In this document: piece by piece, positions 56,117 through 64,000 of the stretch
How the letters are laid out: each line of letters begins with the position of its first letter
Position numbering within the stretch: position 1 is the stretch's first letter
NCBI GenBank assembly: GCA_964017235.1
Contig: OZ024930.1
Span: 24,060,614 to 24,124,613 of the forward strand
Direction: 5' to 3'
From: Sabellastarte sp. h YS-2021
Taxonomy: Eukaryota > Annelida > Polychaeta > Sabellida > Sabellidae
DNA: 64,000 nucleotides
The notes under the pieces: model-generated
Seen by the model: the letters and a program-made list of their open reading frames with translations, nothing else
The model's database searches: none
Told to the model about the DNA's origin: nothing
Made by a program: the position numbers and the translations under genes

Positions 56117-56787
56117 GAAATACACATACATTCAAAAGCTACCAATTTTAAATACTCTGCATGAACTTCAGTTCTGGTACCAGTCTAGAACCTTGCATTG
56201 TGGTATTGCATGCTTCACTGACTTTTACTATAAAAGCCAGCTTGCATTTGAATTTGGCGCCACACTCTTGGATTTGAACAATATACATGTTAAAGATTTG
56301 AACCCACCCATGATCCTCTCCCTAGCATAATCTTCTTGGTACTCAGTTGTACTTTATATTTTTTCAGATGCCAAAGACTTCACTCAAAGTAGAACAGCTT
56401 GGTTGGAGCAACACCATAGTGCTGCTACCAGAGCAAAGCTTGCTGTACGGTTGTGTTTACATCAGAGTGCTTAAGCAATAAAATTGCTTAAATGTAAGAC
56501 AGTGCTTGGCTAGTGTCTTTACCATGTAATGATCAGCTTATTAGTCCTAACGTTACTGGGGGCTGTAATGCTCAGCTCCTTTAGGGCAACTCTCCGGCCT
56601 TTGAAATGGGACTATCCTCATTGGTAGCAGAAGCAGTTTATGGGTATGAACCCAATGAATTAATATTATGATATTTATGCTTACGTATAGTATTTCTGCC
56701 ACACCACAGTGGTCCTGTTTAAATGTTTAGGATCAGTAAAACAATATTTCATCGTGGGCTTGCTCCACCTATGTGCATGTAATCAAG
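56117..56787. other. No recognisable feature
   Basis: No supported gene or repeat. Confidence 0.35.
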
Positions 56788-57186
56788 TGTCGAGAGAATG
56801 TGGCTTTTCATTTAACCTGTAGCCCTGTTATTTTAGTATATTAGTAGTTGTAACGTTTGTTTATAAATAAACTTCAATTGCATAATGTTTTGATTCATGG
56901 CTACTGGTTTCAGTGTTTTAGTGTTTTCTAACGTATTACATAACAGTATCTAGTGTTCAGGGTGATTCCCTTCCACCCATATGTATCTAATTAATTTTAA
57001 AGTGTCGAGTGAACGATGCTTCTATTCAAATTTTAACCCTGTCATTTTAGTGTATTAGTAATTGTAATGCTTGTTTATAGGAAACTTCAATTGCATAATG
57101 TTGCCATTCATGACTACTGGTTTCAGTATTATAGTATGGTATAACATATTACATAACAGTATCCAGCGTTTAGGGTAATCCCCTTC
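56788..57186 (+). repeat. Diverged tandem duplication, about 185-bp units
   Basis: Units at about 56788-56973 and 57000-57186 share AGTGTCGAG starts, CTTCAATTGCATAATGTT and GTATTACATAACAGTATC-type blocks. The spacer is about 26 bp. Divergence is moderate, so the duplication is not recent. Confidence 0.8.
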
Positions 57187-57756
57187 TTCAGGTGCAATAG
57201 GTTTCGCACCTGTCTCTGTTGTTTCTGGTAGTAATATGAATCATCTTAACAGCCTGATCTAACTTTGTTATAATCCAGTGTGCTCTAACTGTAGTATTTA
57301 GTCATTCATGTATTAACTAACTTCATGTATGATCAAGTCGTTAGGAAGGCTATTACACCATTACCTAAATAGCATTTAGTTCAAGTCTGTTCCATTTTAC
57401 AGTCAGACAGGTGTCATTTTATCTTGTAACTTTTATTTTGTAATCCTTGTAATTCATTATTATTGTAACTTACCAGTAATCTTTGTAATTCATGTTATCA
57501 TGGTTTTATCATCTCAACCACAGTGGTTGTACCATGGTTAATATCCACAGTATACACCATTACATCATAACTGTGGTTCTCATATGTAAACTTGTATGTA
57601 ATCATGCAGGTCTGTGATCTTTGTTTAGCATCCCTTCATGTGTTGTGTCAAGTGTGTAATTAGTAAGAGTTATTAAAGTTTACATATTGATATAACATTC
57701 TAGTCAGTTTAGTGTTACGTTAAATTAGGATAAGCTGTTAATAATGCATTAACACC
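57187..57756. other. No recognisable feature
   Basis: AT-rich, nothing supported. Confidence 0.35.
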
Positions 57757-58970
57757 TGTGACGAACGTGGATTCGTCGTCGTATTTCTGATTCTCACAAA
57801 TGAGCGATATTCAACTAATATACATAAAACACTGATCGTTTGTGTGCAGATATTCCTGTAAATTAAGTACTTTAATATCTGTTGTCTTTATGTCATTTTG
57901 TAATATGATTCAGTGTGTTAACGGTAATTGTTGATTCAATGTGACTCTGTATAAAGTATTAAAAGGAAGCTGTCTTTCCAAAGTCTTGGGGATGACTCTC
58001 CAATGAGAGGCCTTGTTACTTCTCTGATTTGAGTAATTCTGTTCTGTCTGCAATTTCACTATATAAGGTGCCAGCATTTCATCAGTTCAATGCTGGACTG
58101 GTAGATGTAATATCTGTGCTGGACATTTTGAGGGAACCACTTGGCGGACACACCATGAACTCAGTCACAGGCTAAAACCTGTAGTTAAGGGGTAAAACCT
58201 GCTGATTTATTTAAGGATTGATATGATATAGTTTGTTTCTCTTGCAGGTGAAACCTGTCAAAAATGATAGTTTAGGTTTGATCATTTATTTTACAGGGTA
58301 AAACCTGTGACTTTAATTTTATTTGCAGGTTTACTCTTTTGGTTAGGAGATGTGAATTATTCCAGTATCTTGCATCTGAATTTCAGGGTGAAACCTGGGT
58401 TGTACAAAGTATTTTTATGTTTTGATTTACAGAGTGAAACTGAGGCTCTGTGATGTTTTCTAGTGAATTAATGTTATTGATAGAATGAATCCTGAGGTTC
58501 TATGACGTTTGCACAGTGGATTCATGTCATTGATAGGATGAATTCTGCTGTTCTGTGAGATTGCTCAGTGGATTCATGTCATTTACAGGGTGAAACCTGA
58601 GGTCATGTTCTGGGTGAAACCTGAAGGCTATGTTAATATATGATTTGTTTCAACTAAGATAAAAGCAACTGTCTATGATGACTGAGTAAGGATGAACTCT
58701 GTTTTTCCAGTTAGGATCCAAAGTTGCAGCATTGTATTCAAGCTAAAGGTCTGAAGTTGTTACAAAGCCAGGTTAATGTCAATATTTGATTTTATTGTCA
58801 GCAGTATTGTATGTTTCAGTCCAGCCCCAACTGTATGTTACAGTTGGTCACTGTATGATATTTACACTACCACTTATTGTTTAATAAACTTGCATAGTTT
58901 TCAGAAATATCCCTGTGTTTTTCTGGTTACCAGACACCTTTTCAAGAATACAACAGCTCGGCACGCTACA
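57757..58970 (+). mobile_element. Candidate solo LTR, 1.2 kb
   Basis: It starts TGTGACGAACG and ends GCACGCTACA, flanked by CACC on both sides (57753-57756 and 58971-58974), a 4-bp duplication as made by Gypsy-type integrases. A TATA-like CTATATAAGG lies near 58060-58068 and AATAAA near 58883-58888, in the right order for a plus-strand LTR with a long R region. No primer-binding site or internal sequence follows. It contains the GGGTGAAACCTG repeats annotated separately. Confidence 0.65.
58171..58622 (+). repeat. Interspersed GGGTGAAACCTG motifs
   Basis: About seven copies of GGGTGAAACCTG or one- to two-base variants (for example at about 58171, 58191, 58246, 58295, 58386, 58588 and 58611), separated by irregular 20-200-bp spacers. 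Several are preceded by TTTACA or TTGCA. They fall between the TATA box and the poly-A signal of the LTR candidate. Confidence 0.75.
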
Positions 58971-58974
58971 CACC

Positions 58975-59344
58975 CATGTATCTAGTATGTATGCTACTGT
59001 GGGTTAGCAAGTAATTTTTATAACCTTTTACGAGTAAATATGTTCTCATCTACTCTTATAGTAGCCTTGAATTTAACATTATATTGTCACCTTTCCACAA
59101 GGCACTCTTATATATTTTCTTCTGAAGTATCACCTTCTTGCATGTACTTGAATCTTTTGCCCTCCTAAGGTCTGATGTTAAGGTCACCCTAAATTGGGCC
59201 TTGGGTAAGGTGACCCTATGTCTTATCAAAATGTTATGGTTCTGTAAATACAACTAGTGTAGATTTATTATTAATGTATTAATAAAATATATTAACCGCA
59301 CTGCGGTTTTGACCTTCTTTACTTCTATCTAAGGTCATTGGTCA
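58975..59344. other. No recognisable feature
   Basis: Nothing supported. Confidence 0.3.
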
Positions 59345-62300
59345 AACTTACTGGTACACGAGGAACTGCAATGGTGTCACTAATAACACTTACAAAACAC
59401 TTTTTTATGTGTGTAGCCCCAATTTTGGATTATAGTTTAGGCTCATGAGGTAACAAACTGTTTAGTCAAATTGACAGTGTACAAAATAAAGCAATGAAAT
59501 TTTTCTTAGGGGCTCAAAAAACTGCCTCCACTGCTGCTGTGTACTGAAACATGACTTTAGTACCACATAATATACAAAGGAAATACAAGTTTTAAAATTC
59601 TGGAATAAAACTATGTTAAATTAGTGAATCATTGCTCTTGCATAAAGTTTTAGAGTGGGATTATCATAAAAATCGATTCTCTGGGTGTATGGAGATTGAA
59701 AATCTTTTATCAACTGTTGATTTACATGGCTCTTTTCTGGACAAGACATTACTCAATGTGAAAGTATTACAAGTCAAATGGATAGAGACAACTTGAAAAA
59801 AAATTTCTAATAGTCCAAAGTTAAGAACATTTTGTTCTTTTTAAGAAAATCCCCATTTGGAATGATATGTATATGTTACAGTAAATATGCAAAATCAGTA
59901 AATACTGATACTGAAATTTTCAGGAAATACACGTATTTACTGACCAAATCAGTAAATACGTGTATTCCCTAAAAATTTCAGTAAATACACGTATTTACTG
60001 GTTTTTTTGGATCCAGTAAATACGCATATTTACTAAAATCATCATGAAGACTTTATATCTTAAATAGTTGGGTGTTATCTGCTATGTCTTCAAATTAACA
60101 GTTATTTCAAACTTTAAATAGCTTTGTCATATTCAAAGTTTGATACTTGTTTACAGTCCAGCACTGGGATAACTATTTAACATCACCTTATAATTTCAAA
60201 AGCATTTGCATGTGATAAAAACTTGTAATATTTTTTTCATTTAAAATAAATTGTAATGTAAATAGACAAGTTTATAAAACTAAATATCCAAATATTTATC
60301 AAATTATGATGGTTTATGGAACAACAAGCAAGGTAATAAGATTAAGATATATTTCTTGTTCAAGAACTGAATTTCACTGTAGTTTTAACAATGTATTTTA
60401 ATAATGTATTCATTTTCCAAAGGTCACCAATATAATTTAGATGTATAATTAGGGTTGAATAAAACTTCCCTTTAATGTTGTCTCTTCAATAGAGGAAGCT
60501 ACACCATAACAATAGATGCCGTAAAAGAGATTAAGTCCCTCTGAAAGACTATGATGAAATCTAATTAGGGGCTAGCTGGCCTTTTCATTGTTTCTAACAA
60601 CAATTCTTTGATCAAGTAGCCAGTACCTCCATTAAAGTCATAAATCTACCAGAAAATGGCAAAATATTAAGCCTTGATTGAAATAAAATAAAGAAACCAC
60701 TTACTAATAATCCCTGTTTAACAATAGATTCCCTGTTTAACATGCTCTCTTAAATGATAAGGTACAACAGCACAACCATTTCATTATTTCAGTAAATTTT
60801 GTTCACCCCTTTCTGGACCATAAATAAAAAATTATAAAACTTTAATTATCTAGATTTAACATTTGCAATCCATTTGATTAGAATATAAGTTCAACTTAAA
60901 GTCACTCTGAGGTCCCCTTATCTTAATCCAAAGTTTAAAAAGTAGACTTTAGGGCCACCCTAGTTCTGGCATCAGGGTTAGTGAAAACATGTTTAGCTGA
61001 TTTGTTAATCGGTGACCTAAATGTAGTATGACTGCAATTGAGAATTGTTCTTAGTGGAAAAATGATTCCACTCCTATAAATGACGCAAACTTAAAGTTGC
61101 TTGAGGCCACCTTATTTTAAGCAAAATTAAAATTTTACCTTGAGGTCCCCTCAGCTCCTGTATCAGGGTTGGGGTGGCCCCAACTGTGTGTCCGGTTGGT
61201 TTTATTTATGGTGGCCTCAAATTAGCAAATATAATTGTAATTGTAATTCTCATTGTTAATTTGTCAAATTGTAAATATCATTAGTTTAAATGTTTTAGTA
61301 ATAAAATGTATTACCCAATTTAGTCTTTACACTTTCACATCCTTAACTGATATCTGGGGCAATGAAGGTAAAATTTCTGCTGAATGAAAGTACAGTTAAA
61401 ATATGTTAAAATTTAGAAATTTAAGTTAATTTCTTAAAGTTTTATTCATTTCCAATAAAAACGCTTTTTATGTATCAGTCACATAAAAATAGTGAAAAGT
61501 TAAATTATCTTTAATCATTTGTAGGGATGACATAGGTCCTTAGTAGCTGTGGGATTGAAAATAATATAAGTTTAAATGAAATATCTACAGAAAGCACATA
61601 GATAAAGTTTTTTAAATAAATATTTAAAAGTCCTGTGCCTATTTCTTCAACATATTTGCATGTAATGTACTGAAAAATGAAGTATGTTTAGTATGTTCTA
61701 ATAGTCATCATAATAGAGTAAAATGATCCAATATAATTCACACTTTGGTTTACCATTTAATAATATACAGAGTAAAATGTTCCAATATAATGTACAGTTT
61801 GGTTTACCATTAAATATTACATAGTTACAACCAGTGAACATCAAAGTTTCATTTCACATATTTACTGAAAATCAAACCAGTAAAGATGTGAAATAACACA
61901 GGTCATAAATCAGTAAATATGCATATTTACTGAAAGTTTTAGGGAATACACATATTTACTGACCAAATCAGTAAATACGCGTATTTTTCAGTAAATACGC
62001 GTATTTACTGATTTGGTATGTACTGTAACATATATAAACTTAGAAATAGACAGGATAGATCTCTACTTTTAAAATTGAGATTTGACAAGCTGAAATTGAG
62101 CAGGGGCGAAATATTGAGTTTAAAGATCGGATTTGTCAAATCTCTCACACAGGCATTGTAGATGACAACCATATAGTCTTTAATTGCAGTGGGTATAATG
62201 AAAAAAGACATAATTTTGAAAATAACATGCGCAGTATACAAAGAAATTGGAGGACACTCTCATCCTCAGAAAAATTTGTAGTTGTTACACAAAAGGAAAA

Positions 62301-62500
62301 TATTCTGCCTTTTACAAATTTCCTGTTGAACATTTTATCTAAACATAAATCTTATTTTTGACATTGATGTATGTTTTGTTAATTTAAATTTATTTTAGAC
62401 ACCTAATATGTTCTGTTGTAATGTCGTTTATGCATTAGCAAGGCATTATAATATTTCTTAGGTGTAAATAAATTTATGGCAAATCTGTTCTAATACACAC
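59345..62500 (+). mobile_element. Decayed LINE split by a TIR element
   Basis: Left part (59345-59874) reads the region after RT of a CR1-type LINE: CVAPILDYSLGS, DSVQNKAMKFFLGAQKTAST and HKVLEWDYHKNRFSGCMEI, then SNSPKLRTF. The right part (62034-62355) continues with NRQDRSLLLKLRFDKLKLSRG and GIVDDNHIVFNCSGYN, ending at LSKHKSYF and a stop. The 3' UTR runs to about 62500. Removing 59875-62029 and one ATAT brings the two halves together in the expected protein order. Several frameshifts are present. Confidence 0.75.
59875..62029. mobile_element. 2.2-kb TIR element nested in the LINE
   Basis: The ends read GTTACAGTA and its inverse, with ATAT on both flanks (59871-59874 and 62030-62033). Both subterminal regions contain palindromic CAGTAAATACG(C/T)GTATTTACTG-type units (59900-60030 and 61920-62010). 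The interior is AT-rich and has no recognisable transposase. Confidence 0.7.
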
Positions 62501-63328
62501 ATACCACAGCAAATATTTAACTGGATATTTCAAATTAAGAATCCTCATACCTGGGTAAAACTATTCTGAAAGCTTTTGATCTAAACTTGTCATCCTATTT
62601 TTGGAAAGAAGAAAAGTTGATCTATACCTTTGTGAAAATATTTTGCGGAAAAACTCAAAAGAAAGTTAGGCTATTAGTATGGGAAACCAGTCAAAACTCA
62701 GGAGCTATAAAATAACCAAGACTTATATTTCACCAGAAGAATATCACCTATTGCCGAAATATCAAAAGTCGTTGATTGCTTGTTTAAGGAGTGGAACATT
62801 ATCTTTGTCTATTGAAACTGAATGTTTTACTAATATATTATCCAACACATGACCTATATATGGGGATATATGAAGCGGGATACATTTTTCTTGTTTTCAA
62901 TGGCGCCTTAATATCATGGATAATAAGTGTTAGCAATTTCCGGTTTTTCACTAATATCTCAGAAACTATGTAACCTACAACTATGTATTATATATCACTA
63001 GAAAGGCTCTTTTTACAGCCCTTTGCTCATCTTTGATGAAAATCCACACAGAAATAACTGAGATATTGCAACTTAAAGACTGACGTTCTTATAGTCACTG
63101 GTCTGGTACTGATGTTTTTTGACCGCTTTTTCACATTCTCGCATTTAATATTGAGTGGTTTGACCCATAAATCATACATTAATCAATAGTGGATAATAAA
63201 AGTAAAACATCACTCGTCAGACATATACAGAAAATGTATATTACTCGCATAGTTTAACAATATAATAGTCGTGCTAAGTACTCATATCATATTGTTTTTA
63301 TTTTTTTAGTGATATATTTTTTCTGTGT
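62501..63328. other. No recognisable feature
   Basis: Two short frames without similarity; nothing supported. Confidence 0.35.
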
Positions 63329-63870
63329 ATGTCATTCGGCAAGTTTTCCTATTCTAATAATGGGGAAATTGAAGATGAGATTCACTTTCTCTGTGTCTGT
63401 CCCCAATTAGAATTAATTGTCAAAAGTATTATGGAACATTTTACAAATCTTAAACCTGGGTTCAGTAACCTAGACAGAGAAAGTAAATTTTTGTTTACGA
63501 GTAAAAATCATTTTCGAATACATGGTAACTTTAAAGTTGATTTATGGAACGAAAGGAATAATTTATTGTTTAGAAATTGTAATGATATCTAAAAGAAATC
63601 CCATTATTGTTTTTTTTTGTTTTGTTTTTAAATTATATATATATTAGTAAGGGTCTGGAATAATCCACCACACAATGTCATTGTAACTGTATTTAACAGT
63701 GACTTATAAGCCCCTCAGGGGCTGGATGATTTTACTGATATTGTTTTGTATATTTATGTAATGAAATTGTATATCACATGTCACTATAATAAAATAGAAT
63801 AAATTACAACTATTAAAAGTTCAATTGATTTGATAGAGATTAAGTGCAATAAAAAGTCTTATTAGATTAT
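63329..63870 (+). mobile_element. LINE 3' end
   Basis: The frame to 63592 gives IEDEIHFLCVCPQLE, then SNLDRESKFLFTSKN and WNERNNLLFRN, the C-terminal Cys/His region common in CR1-type LINEs. The 3' UTR includes a GCCCCTCAGGGGC palindrome near 63710. It ends GAGATTAAGTGCAATAAAAAG then a short ATTAGA-type tail near 63865, like the other LINE tails here. Confidence 0.75.
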
Positions 63871-63951
63871 ATGTTGCGTTGAACCCATGGTTTCTGTTCA
63901 CTAACACATACTTTCGTTCTTGTTGTTTTTTCTTTTTAGAGTTCAGTAATT

Positions 63952-64000
63952 TCTGGGGGCTGATTTGACTAGGGTACTTTTCCTGGGGGCCAATTTTACT
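63952..64000 (+). repeat. GGGGGCTGATTTGACTAGGG repeat, cut by window end
   Basis: Plus-strand copy of the unit seen on the minus strand at 40530-40605. A second unit begins at about 63985, so a tandem array probably continues past the window. Confidence 0.65.

Overview
This 64-kb window is AT-rich animal nuclear DNA, most likely from a marine lophotrochozoan and plausibly a mollusc. I infer this from spliceosomal introns, tRNA-derived SINEs, several LINE clades, many DIRS-type retrotransposons, a short-LTR Gypsy element, and hAT and other terminal-inverted-repeat (TIR) elements. No database search was possible, so the taxon is an inference. No bacterial or viral gene order is present, and most long open frames belong to mobile elements.

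One host gene can be read. It lies on the minus strand as four small exons between about 41.6 and 31.0 kb, and encodes a ten-cysteine Ly6/uPAR (three-finger) protein with a hydrophobic, GPI-anchor-like C-terminus. The reading phases of the four exons join without conflict. The signal-peptide exon was not found. The terminal exon and 3' region of this gene also exist as a diverged duplicate at 8.25-10.4 kb. That copy has lost the anchor-like tail and has been invaded by a MITE.

Layout. 0-4 kb: intact Tx1/L1-like LINE ORF. 4-5 kb: LINE debris. 5.45-8.06 kb: TIR element encoding only a MADF-like DNA-binding protein, with 21-bp-phased subterminal arrays. 8.25-10.4 kb: Ly6 exon duplicate containing a related MITE. 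10.4-18 kb: gag-like and LINE fragments, one nested. 18.4-22 kb: SINEs and a minus-strand DIRS. 22.7-27.4 kb: decayed Ty3/Gypsy element. 27.96-29.8 kb: 5'-truncated DIRS with an open tyrosine-recombinase ORF. 31.0-41.6 kb: the Ly6 gene, whose largest intron holds another DIRS remnant at 31.7-35.4 kb. 41.6-46.9 kb: MITE and a decayed LINE. 47.3-49.6 kb: internally deleted LINE. 50.06-53.6 kb: gag-only DIRS derivative interrupted by a hAT element. 54-55.2 kb: DIRS-like gag. 55.9-59 kb: SINE, tandem duplication and solo LTR. 59.3-62.5 kb: LINE split by a 2.2-kb TIR element. 63.3-63.9 kb: LINE 3' end.

The most unusual signals are two. The DIRS remnant at 31.7-34.9 kb is packed with perfect short hairpins (26 located by eye). 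The TIR-element family carries 21-bp-phased repeats near its ends, and its larger copy keeps an open gene for a DNA-binding protein but has no visible transposase.
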